From Achromobacter animicus (GTDB taxonomy: Bacteria; Pseudomonadota; Gammaproteobacteria; Burkholderiales; Burkholderiaceae_B), in NCBI RefSeq assembly GCF_902859585.1, contig NZ_CADIJM010000005.1, positions 309,613-373,612 of the forward strand: a stretch of 64,000 bases of DNA, given 5' to 3'. A model generated the notes under the pieces. That model was not told where the DNA came from, made no database searches, and saw only the letters and a program-made list of their open reading frames with translations. Shown one piece after another: positions 1 to 8,980 of the stretch (the first letter of the stretch is position 1; each line of letters begins with the position of its first letter). The translations under genes and the position numbers were made by a program.

Positions 1-127
1 CGGTGCGGTGCTGGAAGATCCGCGCATCGGCTGGTGGTTCGTCACGCCGCGCGGCGCATTCAGCGAACCCGTCCAGGCGTTGCACGACTGGCTGGCGCAG
101 ACCGCGGCCCCATCCACCGGCGTCTGA
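1..127 (+). CDS. LysR-family transcriptional regulator, C-terminal end (partial)
   Basis: The first 127 bases end an open frame whose last 41 residues run from GAVLEDPRIGWW through FVTPRGAFSEPVQALHDWLAQ to a TGA stop. An aromatic-rich strand followed by 'P.....V.A.hDWL' is typical of the extreme C-terminus of GcvA-type LysR regulators. The DNA-binding part lies before the window. It is co-oriented with the RidA/aminotransferase pair that starts 119 bp downstream, and a LysR-type inverted repeat sits in that gap, so it may control them. The family call rests on only about 40 residues. Confidence 0.55.
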   Translation, partial: GAVLEDPRIGWWFVTPRGAFSEPVQALHDWLAQTAAPSTGV

Positions 128-128
128 C

Positions 129-151
129 ACGTATTAGTTTTACTCATACGT
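129..151. promoter_or_regulatory. Candidate LysR operator (ACGTAT-N11-ATACGT)
   Basis: A perfect 6-bp inverted repeat, ACGTAT and ATACGT, is separated by exactly 11 bases. This satisfies the T-N11-A rule for LysR-type boxes. It begins one base after the stop codon of the LysR gene and lies 95 bp upstream of the RidA start. This is where an activator of the downstream pair would be expected to bind. Binding is inferred, not shown. Confidence 0.5.
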
Positions 152-245
152 ACCAAGCAAGAATTGATTGGTCATGCCGCCCCGCGGCCGATAGCATCGG
201 GGAAGCGTCAAGACGCGCTTTCCCTTTCTTCATAGGTGATCCGAT

Positions 246-719
246 ATGACCCAAAGCATTTCCGCCCGCGTTGCCGAACTTGGCCTGGTCCTGGAAGCAG
301 CCGCCGCGCCGGCCGCCAACTACGTGCCCTTCGTCCAGGAAGGCAACCTGCTCTATATCTCTGGCCAGATCTCGCGCAAGGACGGCAAGGCGGCCTATCT
401 GGGCCAATTGGGCCATCAGGTGTCGGACGCCGACGGCGTCCAGGCGGCACGGGCCAGCGCATTGGGCATCCTGTCGCAGATTGCCGCCGCCACGGGCGAC
501 CGCCTGGATCGCGTGGCGCGCGTCGTCAAGCTGGGCGTGTTCGTTGCCAGCGCGCCGGACTTCAACCGCCAGAGCGCCATCGCCAATGGCGCTTCGGACC
601 TGATGGTCGACGTGTTCGGCGACGCGGGACGCCATGCCCGCAGCGCCGTCGGCGTCGCCGCGTTGCCGCAAGGCGTGTCGGTGGAAGTCGAGGCCGTGAT
701 CGCGCTGACCCCGGCCTGA
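246..719 (+). CDS. RidA/YjgF/YER057c/UK114-family protein
   Basis: This 157-residue protein belongs to the RidA superfamily, whose best-known members hydrolyse reactive enamine/imine intermediates released by PLP enzymes. Seen here are the strand NLLYISGQISR near residues 34-44 and the C-terminal signature with R132 in HARSAVGV followed by LPQGVSVEVEAV (140-151). R132 fits the conserved arginine that holds the carboxylate of the imino acid. At ~157 residues it matches the longer RidA-like subgroup rather than the ~128-residue RidA. AGGTGA 8 bases upstream supports the ATG. The PLP-dependent enzyme 34 bp downstream is a natural partner. Confidence 0.85.
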   Translation: MTQSISARVAELGLVLEAAAAPAANYVPFVQEGNLLYISGQISRKDGKAAYLGQLGHQVSDADGVQAARASALGILSQIAAATGDRLDRVARVVKLGVFVASAPDFNRQSAIANGASDLMVDVFGDAGRHARSAVGVAALPQGVSVEVEAVIALTPA

Positions 720-753
720 TGCCGGCCGACTGAAAGCCACGACAGGAACCGCC

Positions 754-1950
754 ATGACCGCCCCCCTGACCCCGAGCGCCGTCCAGGCGCTGCGCGCCCT
801 CACGCCCGGCGCGCAAAGCACGGTGCACTTCAATCACGCCGGCGCGTCGCTGCCGTCAGAAGCCACGCTGCTGGCCATTCATGCGCATCTGAAGCGCGAA
901 GCGGCGCAGGGTCCGATGGAGGCGGGCGTGGCGGCGCGCGACCTGACCGAAGCGGCCCGTTCGTTGGCGGCGCAGCTACTGAACGCGCACGTGGACGAAA
1001 TCGCGTTGACCGGCGGCAACTCGCCGGGCTGGGGCGCCGCGTTTGCGGCGCTGCCGGTGTGGCGGCCCGGAGACCGCATTCTGGTCGGCCGTCACGAATG
1101 GGGCGGCAATCTGGCCGCCATGCGCCTGATTGCGCAGCGCGCGGGCGCAACGCTGGAAACCATCCCGTCCGACGACAGCGGCTGCGTGGACGCGCAGGCG
1201 CTGGAAGCCATGCTGGACGACCGGGTGCGACTGATCGCGCTGACCTGGCTGCCCGCCAACGGCGGCCTCATCAACCCCGCCGCCGCCATCGGACGCGTGG
1301 CGCGCAAGCATGGCATTCCGTACTTTGTGGACGGCGCGCAGGCGGTGGGTCAGTTTTCCATCGACGTGCGCGAGATCGGCTGCGATGTGCTGAGCGGCGC
1401 CGGCCGCAAGGCCTTGCGCGGACCGCGCGGCACGGGGTTGCTGTACGTGCGGCGCGACTTCCTGGATCGGCTCACGCCCGCCTTCGTGGACACGCATTCC
1501 GCGCCGCTGGGCGCTGACGGCGAGCCCATGTTGCGTGCCGATGCCGCGCGTCTGGAATCCGCGGAGAACTCGCTGGCGCTGCGCTGCGGCCTTGCCAATG
1601 CCCTGCGCGAAGCACTGGATGTGGGCCTGGACTCGATCCGCGCGACCATCGACGCCAACGCCCAGGCGCTGCGCGCCGAACTGGCGGCCATTCCCGGCGT
1701 GTCGGTGCTGGACCAGGGCCGCGACAAATCCGGGCTGGTCGCCTTCAACCTCGCCGGACACGACGCGGCCGACGTGCAACGCGCGCTGGCCGCGCAGGGC
1801 ATCACGATCGGCAGCAATGGCGTGCCCTACACCCCGCTGGACATGCAGGCCCGCGGCCTGGACCGGGTCGCACGCGCATCGGTGAGCTATCTGACGAGCG
1901 GCAACGAGATCGACCGGCTGCTGGAAGCCCTGCGCAAGCTGGCCTCATAA
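754..1950 (+). CDS. Class V aminotransferase-fold PLP-dependent enzyme
   Basis: This 398-residue protein has the class V (cysteine desulfurase / isopenicillin-N epimerase-like) fold. PLP-binding features are visible: FVDGAQAVGQ with D193 (pyridine N contact) and Q196, then SGAGRKALRGPRGTG with K219 as the likely Schiff-base lysine. No mobile catalytic Cys loop of IscS type is evident, so a desulfurase role is not favoured. An aminotransferase, lyase or epimerase is possible. AGGA lies 6 bases before the ATG. It follows the RidA gene closely and probably shares its transcript, so the RidA protein may clean up its reactive intermediates. The substrate is unknown. Confidence 0.8.
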   Translation: MTAPLTPSAVQALRALTPGAQSTVHFNHAGASLPSEATLLAIHAHLKREAAQGPMEAGVAARDLTEAARSLAAQLLNAHVDEIALTGGNSPGWGAAFAALPVWRPGDRILVGRHEWGGNLAAMRLIAQRAGATLETIPSDDSGCVDAQALEAMLDDRVRLIALTWLPANGGLINPAAAIGRVARKHGIPYFVDGAQAVGQFSIDVREIGCDVLSGAGRKALRGPRGTGLLYVRRDFLDRLTPAFVDTHSAPLGADGEPMLRADAARLESAENSLALRCGLANALREALDVGLDSIRATIDANAQALRAELAAIPGVSVLDQGRDKSGLVAFNLAGHDAADVQRALAAQGITIGSNGVPYTPLDMQARGLDRVARASVSYLTSGNEIDRLLEALRKLAS

Positions 1951-2006
1951 CGGGTGCTGGATCGAGCCGCCCGCGTATGACTGCGCGGCGGCGCCTCCGG
2001 CCCGCA

Positions 2007-2912
2007 TTACGCGATCCTGCCCGCCACGCCCCGCTTCGAAAACGGCGACCATTTCGTGAACACGAGCAGGTTGCCCAGCATCACCAGCGCCAGGCCGGCG
2101 AACGCGTAGGGCGTCCAGCGGTAGCCTTCGACGACGGTCGATATGCTCAGCGCCACGACCGGAAACAGCACCGTGCAGTAGGCGGCCCGCGCCGGTCCCA
2201 TGCGGCCGACCAGCGTCAGATACGCGGTAAAACCCACGACCGACCCCAGCACGGCCAGATAGAGCAACGCGCCCACATAGGCCGGCGAGGAATCAAAGCC
2301 GAACGGCAGTCCGGCAACCACGCAGCCCGCCAGAAGAATCGCCGCGCCATAAAGCATGCTGTACGCATTGCCTGTCAGCGGCCGGATGCCGGCGCGCTGC
2401 TGCAGGGACGACAGCATGTTGCCCGTGGAAAAGCAGAGCGTGCCGAGCAGCGCAAAGCCCAGCCCCAGCAGCGTCTCGTGACTGGCCTCCTGGCCCGCCA
2501 GTTCCGGCCAGAACAGCAGCACCAGGCCGCAGAATCCCAGCGCGCCGGCCACCATGATGCGCGGCGAGATGCGGGTGCCGAACCAGATCCGCGCGTTAAG
2601 CGCGTTCCACAGCGTGGCAGCCGAAAACACGACTGACACCAGGCCGCTCGGAATCCATTGCGTGGCCGAATAGAAGCACAGGAAGTTCAGGCAGAACAGG
2701 CACAGGCCCTGACCCACGCACAGCCAGTGGCCGCGCCGGTCCAGCTTCTGCAGCTTGCGCATCGCCAGCAGCGTCACGAACAGCAGCAGCCCCGCCAGCG
2801 CGAAACGGTAGAAGATCGACACGGGAATGGCCACCACGCCAAGCTGCAGCTTGATGGCGATCCAGGTCGTGCCCCAGATCAGGACGGTGAGCAGATACAG
2901 GAAAAGATTCAT
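2007..2912 (-). CDS. EamA-family (DMT superfamily) membrane transporter
   Basis: This 301-residue protein consists almost entirely of hydrophobic helices, about ten segments in two EamA repeats. It starts MNLFLYLLTVLIWGTTWIAIK, the usual DMT start with the WGTTW motif in helix 1. Such proteins export amino acids or metabolites across the inner membrane. The ATG at 2912 was chosen because the family typically starts within a few residues of the first helix. The open frame continues upstream, but that sequence is not membrane-like. It is divergent from an AraC regulator, which probably controls it. The substrate cannot be read from the sequence. Confidence 0.85.
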   Translation of the reverse strand: MNLFLYLLTVLIWGTTWIAIKLQLGVVAIPVSIFYRFALAGLLLFVTLLAMRKLQKLDRRGHWLCVGQGLCLFCLNFLCFYSATQWIPSGLVSVVFSAATLWNALNARIWFGTRISPRIMVAGALGFCGLVLLFWPELAGQEASHETLLGLGFALLGTLCFSTGNMLSSLQQRAGIRPLTGNAYSMLYGAAILLAGCVVAGLPFGFDSSPAYVGALLYLAVLGSVVGFTAYLTLVGRMGPARAAYCTVLFPVVALSISTVVEGYRWTPYAFAGLALVMLGNLLVFTKWSPFSKRGVAGRIA

Positions 2913-3083
2913 GATGCGAGGGGTGCGGTAAAGCGGCCCTGAGAGCCGATTCGGACACCGGCGGCCACCTGGCGCACCGGGCATCCAGTGTGCGCCCCCG
3001 AGCCGCTCCGCAATTGCCGTTTCTTGCGCTTTTGTCCGGATCGGGCGCGTCACGCGCGCGCGAACGCAGTAGCATTCCTTCCC

Positions 3084-3974
3084 ATGGGCAACACCGCTAC
3101 GGCCCCGGCCGATTTCTCCGTATTCCGCACGCTGTCGCGCTCGACCGCGACGCTGCAGCGCGCCACGTCGCTGGGCGAGGGCATGGCGATCTCGCAGTGG
3201 TCGCGCACCGCCCGCGAAACCCTGGGCTACGAAACGCCCGGCCACCACACGCTGTCGCTGTACCTGCATGGCGGCGACCGGTCGTTTCGCGTGGGCCAGG
3301 ACTCGCTGCATGGCGGTGCGGGCAAATTCTGCGTGCTGCCCGCCGAGCACCATTCCCGCTGGAGCATGAACGACAACGTGCGCTTCCTGCACCTGTACAT
3401 CGCTCCGCAGCGGCTGGCGCGCGAAGCCGTCATGCGGCTGGACTGCGAACCGCGCACCCTCGAACTGCGCGACCGCACCTACATCCAGGACGACTCGCTG
3501 ATCGACGTCTGCCGCCGCCTGCTGGGCGCGGACTGGAACGAACCCGCCGACCGGCTGGCCGCCAGCAGCGCGGCCGAGACCGTGTTGCACCATCTGCTGA
3601 TGCAGGGCGTGGCGCGCAAAACGCCGCAGCCCGCGCGCGGCGGCCTGGCGCCGGGCGTGCGCCGCCGCGTGATGGACTACGTGGACGCGCATCTGGCCGA
3701 TCCGCTGACGCTCGACGAGCTGGCTGGCGTCGCCGCGCTGTCCACGTATCACTTCGCCCGCATGTTCCACGCCTCATTCGGCGAGCCGCCCCACGGTTGG
3801 GTACGGGGCAGGCGTCTGGCCCGCGCCCAACACCTGCTGGCGGCCGGCAAGGGCGACCTCGCCCGCATTGCGCAGGCCTGCGGCTTTGGCAGCGCCAGCC
3901 ACCTCGCCCGCGTCTTCCGGGACGCCATCGGCGTCACGCCGGGCCAGTACCGCAGTGCGCACGCCGGACACTGA
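3084..3974 (+). CDS. AraC-family transcriptional regulator
   Basis: This 296-residue protein has an N-terminal cupin-like sensor region and a C-terminal AraC/XylS domain (about residues 190-292). The first helix-turn-helix is at LTLDELAGVAALSTYHFARMF. The second is at DLARIAQACGFGSASHLARVF, followed by the family signature ending GVTPGQYR. It is divergent from the EamA transporter with a 171-bp shared promoter region, which suggests it senses the exported compound. The ATG at 3084 was preferred over an earlier in-frame start because MGNTATAPADF leads directly into the sensor domain and the upstream residues look like non-coding translation. Confidence 0.85.
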   Translation: MGNTATAPADFSVFRTLSRSTATLQRATSLGEGMAISQWSRTARETLGYETPGHHTLSLYLHGGDRSFRVGQDSLHGGAGKFCVLPAEHHSRWSMNDNVRFLHLYIAPQRLAREAVMRLDCEPRTLELRDRTYIQDDSLIDVCRRLLGADWNEPADRLAASSAAETVLHHLLMQGVARKTPQPARGGLAPGVRRRVMDYVDAHLADPLTLDELAGVAALSTYHFARMFHASFGEPPHGWVRGRRLARAQHLLAAGKGDLARIAQACGFGSASHLARVFRDAIGVTPGQYRSAHAGH

Positions 3975-4071
3975 CACCGCCCATCCGGCATCATGCCGGC
4001 CGCAGCGCGCGGTCTACAATGGCGCATCGCCCTAGCGGCTCACCCGGCCACCTCCCGCCTGCTCCGACGCG

Positions 4072-5517
4072 ATGCCGCTTCCGACCTCTCGCGATACTTC
4101 CCCCCTCATCGACAGCGCCGGTCAGCGCCCCTTGCGCGCGCACTGGCTGGCCGAACTCATCCGGTTGCGCGAAACGCACTGGGGGCCGCTCGAAGACGCG
4201 CAGGCGGTGCGCCAGGTGCGCCAACTTGATGCCGACCTGCCGTCGCGCATCCTGGCCCGCGCCGCGCTGCTGGCGCAACGCGAAAACCTCAATCCCCTCG
4301 TCGACGCCTGGCGCCGCAGCGCCACGGCCATGCTGGCCGCCCTGTTTGTGCTGGCGCTGGTTTCCGGCGCCGCGGCTGCCATGGGCGCGCTGGGCGATGG
4401 CACGCGGCCCGTCAACGTGCTGTGGGCCGTGGGTGCCCTGCTGGGGCTGCATGCGCTGACCTTCCTGCTGTGGCTGGCTAGCTTTCTACTGCGGCCCGGG
4501 GCCGTAACCGGCTTTGGGCGGCTTTGGTTATGGGCAACGCGCAAGCTGGCGCGCGGACCCGATGGCGCGTTGGTGCCGCAGGCCTTCCTGAATCTGCTGT
4601 CACGCGCCGGCGCCTTGCGCGGCCTGTTCGGCAGCATCAGCCATCTGCTGTGGCTGACCGCGCTGTGCGCCGCGCTCGCGACGCTGCTGGCCGTGCTGTC
4701 CACCGCCAGCTACCGCTTCATCTGGGCCACCACGTTGCTCGCGCCAGACACCTTCGTCTGGCTGACGCAGGTCATCGGCTGGCTGCCCGCGCATCTGGGC
4801 TTTCCCATGCCCGACGCCGAAACGATCCGCGCCAGCGACGGCACGCAGGTCCTGCCGGCCGGCGCGCAGGCGCAATGGTCGCTCTGGCTGATCGGTGTGC
4901 TCGTGGTCTACGGCATCGTGCCGCGCCTGATCGCAGGCGCGCTGTGCGTCGCCGCCACGCTGCGCGCGCTGCGTCGCGTGCGCATCGATCCCGCGCTGGC
5001 AGGTTTCTCCCCCCTGCGCGACCGGCTTGAACCGCCCGCGCTGTCCACCGGCATCGACCGCCCCGTCGATCCGCTGCACGAACCGCGGGTGCGTACCCCG
5101 GCGCTGGACGGCCTGGGCGGGCAGCCCGTGCTGCTGGCGCTGGAGCTGCCCGCGGACCTGACATGGCCGCCCGCGGATGTGCCCGGCACCATCCGCCAGG
5201 CCGGCAACCTGGATACCCGCGAAGAACGCAACCGCGTGCTCGATGCGCTGGCCCAATCGGCGGCCTCGCGTCTTTTGATTGCCTGCGACGCGCGCCAGAC
5301 GCCCGACCGGGGCACGCTGTCGCTGGTGGCGGACCTGTCGGCCCACGCGGGACAGACGCGCGTCTGGCTGATCACGCCGCGCGCCGGCGACGACACGTCT
5401 GCCGAAACCCGCGCCGGCCTCTGGCGCGACCGCCTGCTGGCGCTGGGCCTGCCCGCCGACGCAATCCTGCAGGCGCCCATTGCACCGCTCACCTGGCTGG
5501 AGTCCGGTCATGGCTGA
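4072..5517 (+). CDS. DUF2868 membrane protein
   Basis: This 481-residue inner-membrane protein has no known function. Four hydrophobic segments are visible at about 85-107, 115-140, 190-212 and 268-290. They are followed by a soluble C-terminal half that ends in an alternating beta/alpha region (VLLALELP, RLLIACDAR, VWLITPRAGDD) resembling a Rossmann-like domain. The N-terminus is charged and helical. Its last codons overlap the start of the GTPase gene by 8 bases (ATGGCTGA), so the two are translationally coupled. I recall this pair being conserved in beta- and gammaproteobacteria. The product probably anchors or is regulated by the GTPase. Confidence 0.8.
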   Translation: MPLPTSRDTSPLIDSAGQRPLRAHWLAELIRLRETHWGPLEDAQAVRQVRQLDADLPSRILARAALLAQRENLNPLVDAWRRSATAMLAALFVLALVSGAAAAMGALGDGTRPVNVLWAVGALLGLHALTFLLWLASFLLRPGAVTGFGRLWLWATRKLARGPDGALVPQAFLNLLSRAGALRGLFGSISHLLWLTALCAALATLLAVLSTASYRFIWATTLLAPDTFVWLTQVIGWLPAHLGFPMPDAETIRASDGTQVLPAGAQAQWSLWLIGVLVVYGIVPRLIAGALCVAATLRALRRVRIDPALAGFSPLRDRLEPPALSTGIDRPVDPLHEPRVRTPALDGLGGQPVLLALELPADLTWPPADVPGTIRQAGNLDTREERNRVLDALAQSAASRLLIACDARQTPDRGTLSLVADLSAHAGQTRVWLITPRAGDDTSAETRAGLWRDRLLALGLPADAILQAPIAPLTWLESGHG

Positions 5518-6898
5518 TCCGCTCATCAAGATCGCGCTCGTCGGCCACACCAACACCGGCAAGACGTCGCTCTTGCGCACGCTGACCCGCGACACGACGT
5601 TTGGTGAAGTGGCCGACCGCCCCGGCACCACGCGTCACGTCGAAGGCGCGCGCCTGCGCCTGGACGGGCGGCCCGTGCTGGAATGGTTCGACACGCCCGG
5701 CATGGAAGACAGCATCGCCTTGCTGGAGTACCTGGAACGGCTGGACCGCCCCGGCGAAAGGCTGGACGGCCCGGCGCGCATCCGCCGTTTCCTGGACACG
5801 CCCGAAGCGCACGGCCGCTACGAACAGGAGGCGCGCGTCCTGACCAAGATGCTCGATTGCGATGCCGCGTTGTACGTCATCGACGCCCGCGATCCGGTGC
5901 TGGGCAAGCATCGCGATGAACTCGCCATCCTGGCCGCGTGCGGCCGGCCCCTGCTGCCGGTCCTCAATTTCGTCAACGCACCCGCGCACCGCGCCGACGA
6001 ATGGCGCGATGCCATGGCACGACTGGGCCTGCACGCCGTGGTGGAGTTCGACACCGTCGCGCCGCCGCTTGATGGCGAACAGCAGTTGTACGCCAAGCTC
6101 GGCGTGCTGCTGGATCGCTACGCCGGCGCGCTGGCCCGTCTCTCGGACAGCCTGGCCGCCCAGCGCCGCGAACGCCACGCCGCCGCCTACGAGCTGGTCG
6201 CGGACCTGCTCATCGACGTGGCTGCGCTGCACCTGTCGAGTCCAAGCGATGAAGCCGCGCTGGCCGCGGCGTCCAACCAGCTACGCGATCAGGTGCGCCA
6301 GCGCGAACAGACCTGCGTCAACGCGCTGCTCGCGCTGTACAACTTCCGCGCCACCGATTACACCGACGACGCGTTGCCCCTGCAGGGCGAACGCTGGGGC
6401 ATGGATCTCTTTCATCCGCAGGCACTCAAGGACATGGGCGTGCAGGTCGGCATGGGCGCGGCCGCAGGCGCCATGGCCGGCGCCGCCGTGGACCTGATGA
6501 GCGCGGGTCTGAGCCTGGGCACCGGCATGCTGATCGGCGCGGCCGCGGGCGGCTTGTGGCAAGGCGTCGAAAAGCTGGGCAAGCGGGTCGCGGGCAAGCT
6601 GCGCGGCTATCGCGAGATCAGCGTCGACGATGCCGTGCTTCGCCTGCTCGCCTTGCGCCAACGGCAGCTGATCGAGGCACTGGAGCGCCGTGGCCACGCG
6701 GCCCGCGATCCATTGCGCCTGGACCTTCCCGCCGATGATGCATGGCGCAAGGGCCCGTTGCCCGACGCGTTGAAGGAAGCGCGCAGCCGGCCCGAATGGT
6801 CGGCCCTGGGTAAACACTATGAAGACAGCGACCGCCGCAAGCGCATGCTGCACGAATTGGCGAAAACCCTAGCATCCACGCCGCTCCCGGCCGAATGA
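5510..6898 (+). CDS. GTPase with DUF3482 C-terminal domain
   Basis: This 462-residue protein has an N-terminal Era/TrmE-like G domain with P-loop GHTNTGKTS (12-20), the switch-I threonine region RPGTTRHV (38-44) and G3 motif DTPG (61-64). The usual G4 N/TKxD is not seen; the equivalent strand ends LNFVN, so base recognition may be atypical. Around residues 302-350 there is a glycine/alanine-rich stretch (MGAAAGAMAGAAVD, GTGMLIGAAAGG) resembling glycine-zipper helices. The ATG at 5510 overlaps the DUF2868 stop. The role is unknown; a membrane-acting GTPase working with its partner is the best inference. Confidence 0.8.
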   Translation: MADPLIKIALVGHTNTGKTSLLRTLTRDTTFGEVADRPGTTRHVEGARLRLDGRPVLEWFDTPGMEDSIALLEYLERLDRPGERLDGPARIRRFLDTPEAHGRYEQEARVLTKMLDCDAALYVIDARDPVLGKHRDELAILAACGRPLLPVLNFVNAPAHRADEWRDAMARLGLHAVVEFDTVAPPLDGEQQLYAKLGVLLDRYAGALARLSDSLAAQRRERHAAAYELVADLLIDVAALHLSSPSDEAALAAASNQLRDQVRQREQTCVNALLALYNFRATDYTDDALPLQGERWGMDLFHPQALKDMGVQVGMGAAAGAMAGAAVDLMSAGLSLGTGMLIGAAAGGLWQGVEKLGKRVAGKLRGYREISVDDAVLRLLALRQRQLIEALERRGHAARDPLRLDLPADDAWRKGPLPDALKEARSRPEWSALGKHYEDSDRRKRMLHELAKTLASTPLPAE

Positions 6899-7253
6899 CC
6901 GCCGGCCCGCGTGCCCCGCAGGACGCACCATTCACGGCATCCGGCAAGCGCGTGATAACCCCAACCCAAAGCAATTGACGCTTAAACGAATGCGTCGATA
7001 AGATTCGATCTGCATCGGCGCGGGTCCGTCCCCGTCATGCCAATCACAAGGGGTCGGTCTATCGTGAAGTCGAAGTCCTGCGCAGTGATTACCGGCATCG
7101 CCAACCACGGCCTGCGCGCAGTTCGCGCCGCGCGCCGCCCGGCCCCCATCCTTCCATCGTCGTAAGCAGCAACGCCATGCCCCGGATCCCCTTGGGGCCG
7201 GGGCCCTGTCACTTCTGTCGCGCGATCCGCGCACCACACGGAGCATGAGGGCT
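6899..7253 (+). other. Intergenic region / leader of the peptide ABC operon
   Basis: These 355 bases hold no gene I can support. They include a promoter candidate near 6975-7004 and about 240 bases of presumed 5' untranslated leader, rich in short GC inverted repeats (for example GGGGCCGGGGCCC around 7193-7205). No terminator for the GTPase gene was recognised. Confidence 0.4.
6975..7004 (+). promoter_or_regulatory. Candidate sigma-70 promoter of the peptide ABC operon
   Basis: TTGACG (6975-6980) is separated by 18 bases from TAAGAT (6999-7004), in a locally AT-richer patch between two GC-rich genes. It would give a leader of roughly 240 bases before the binding-protein gene. Confidence 0.4.
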
Positions 7254-8861
7254 ATGCGTACTTTTCCCCACTTCAAGCAGGCGGCGCTGGCCGCTGCCGT
7301 GGCCGCCTCGCTGGCCTTCAGCGCCGGCGCAGCCGCCAAAACGCTGCACTGGTCGTATCAGGGCGACGCCACGTCGATGGATCCGATGGCCCTGAACGAG
7401 ACCTTCACGCTGGGTTTCCAGGGCAACATCTACGAAACGCTGGCCGGATACGACGGCAATTTGAAACTCACGCCGCTGCTCGCGGAAAGCTGGGAGAACC
7501 CCGAGCCCACCAAATGGGTCTTCAAGCTGCGCAAGGATGTGAAGTTCCATGACGGTTCGCCGTTCACCGCCGACGACGTGATCTTCTCGTGGAAGCGCAG
7601 CCTGACGCCCGGCTCGGACATGAAGGGCTACGGCGCCAAGGCCAGCGACATCAAGAAGGTGGACGACTACACCATCGAAGTCACCACCCCGACGCCCAAC
7701 CCCATCCTGCCGCGCGAATGGGTTTTCCTGTACATCATGAGCAAGAACTGGGCGGAAAAGAACAAGACCACCGAGGCCACCAACGTCAAGGGCGACAACC
7801 AGGGCAACTACGCCAACCTGCACGCCAACGGCACCGGCCCGTTCATGCTTACCGAGCGCCAGCCCGACGTGAAGACGGTGCTCAAGCGCTACGGCGGCTA
7901 CTGGAACAAGAACATCAAGACCAACATCGACGAAGTCGTCTTCCAGCCGATCACGCAGGAAGCCACGCGCGTGGCCGCGCTGATCTCGGGCGAGATGGAC
8001 GTCGTGCAGCCCGTCCCGGTGCAGGACTGGAAGCGCCTGGAAGACGCCAAGGGCGTCAAGCCGCTGACCGCGCCCGAAGCCCGCGCCATCTTCATCGGCA
8101 TGGACCAGGACCGCGACGAGCTGCTGTTCTCCGACGTGAAGGGCAAGAACCCGTTCAAGGACGTGCGCGTGCGCGAGGCCGTCGTGCTGGCCGTGGACAC
8201 CAAGGCCATCAACGAGAAGATCATGCGCGGCGCGGCCAAGCCGCTGGGCTCGCTGATCGCCACGTCGATCAACGGCTACGACGAATCCTTTGGCGCGCCG
8301 TACAAGCCTGATCCGGAGCGCGCCAAGAAGCTGTTGGCCGAAGCCGGCTACCCCAAGGGCTTCACCGTGACGATGGACTGCCCGAACGACCGCTACGTCA
8401 ACGACGAAAAGGTCTGCCAGGCCGTGGCCGGCATGCTGGCGCGCGTGGGCATCAAGATCAACCTGCTGGCGCAGACCAAGTCCAAGTACTTCGGCAAGAT
8501 CCTGCTGCAGGCCGGCAACCAGACCAGCATGTACATGCTGGGTTGGACGCCCAGCTCCACCGACGCGCACAACACGCTGCTGAACCTGACCTCGTGCCGC
8601 GACGCCAAGACGGCCGCGGGCCAGTTCAACCTGGGCGGCTACTGCAACAAGAAGGTGGACGAGCTGACCAACAAGATCGGCGTTGAAACCGATCAGGCCA
8701 AGCGCAACGCGATGATCAAGGAAGCCTTCGGCATCGTGCGCAGCGACTTCGGCTACCTGCCGCTGCACCAGCAGCCCATGTCGTGGGGCGTGAAGGAAAA
8801 CGTCACCGTCACCCAGCGCGCCGACGACGTGCTGGACCTGCGCGACGTCGTGCTGCCGTAA
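7254..8861 (+). CDS. Peptide ABC transporter, periplasmic binding protein (SBP family 5)
   Basis: This 535-residue exported protein is of the DppA/OppA class (SBP_bac_5). It has an n-region MRTFPHFK, a hydrophobic core and an Ala-rich cleavage site (AGAAA/K near residue 28). Then come family motifs: DATSMDPMALNETFT, the NIYETL segment, ESWENPEPTKWVFKLRKDVKFHDGSPFTADDVIFSW, and a late region with several cysteines (DCPND, EKVCQAV, SCRD, GYCNKK). GGAG lies 10 bases before this ATG, while the earlier ATG at 7245 has only 1 base after that GGAG, so 7254 was preferred. It is the first gene of a five-gene operon and delivers peptides to the two permeases. Confidence 0.85.
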   Translation: MRTFPHFKQAALAAAVAASLAFSAGAAAKTLHWSYQGDATSMDPMALNETFTLGFQGNIYETLAGYDGNLKLTPLLAESWENPEPTKWVFKLRKDVKFHDGSPFTADDVIFSWKRSLTPGSDMKGYGAKASDIKKVDDYTIEVTTPTPNPILPREWVFLYIMSKNWAEKNKTTEATNVKGDNQGNYANLHANGTGPFMLTERQPDVKTVLKRYGGYWNKNIKTNIDEVVFQPITQEATRVAALISGEMDVVQPVPVQDWKRLEDAKGVKPLTAPEARAIFIGMDQDRDELLFSDVKGKNPFKDVRVREAVVLAVDTKAINEKIMRGAAKPLGSLIATSINGYDESFGAPYKPDPERAKKLLAEAGYPKGFTVTMDCPNDRYVNDEKVCQAVAGMLARVGIKINLLAQTKSKYFGKILLQAGNQTSMYMLGWTPSSTDAHNTLLNLTSCRDAKTAAGQFNLGGYCNKKVDELTNKIGVETDQAKRNAMIKEAFGIVRSDFGYLPLHQQPMSWGVKENVTVTQRADDVLDLRDVVLP

Positions 8862-8879
8862 GCGGCGCGTGATGCAACC

Positions 8880-8901
8880 CCGGGCGGCACACGCCGCCCG
8901 G
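8880..8901 (+). other. Intercistronic stem-loop after the binding-protein gene
   Basis: A perfect 9-bp stem, CCGGGCGGC / GCCGCCCGG with an ACAC loop, lies 18 bases after the binding-protein stop and is not followed by a T run. Such hairpins often protect the 3' end of the binding-protein mRNA and give it higher expression than the permeases. The gap to the next gene is 119 bases. Confidence 0.55.
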
Positions 8902-8980
8902 CCGCGCCCGGCCCAGCCCCCATTTCCGCGCGGCGCGCGGAACGCGGCCCGGCGCCGTCCGAACCAGAGGGCTTCCTGAC

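Noticed and set aside
2913-3770. N-terminal extension of the EamA transporter frame opposite the AraC gene
   Set aside because: The extra ~280 residues have no membrane or domain character and overlap the AraC regulator; the conserved EamA start at 2912 explains the gene.
7193-7205. Riboswitch in the ~240-base leader of the peptide ABC operon
   Set aside because: Only short GC inverted repeats are visible; no known riboswitch core was recognised and no expression platform is evident.
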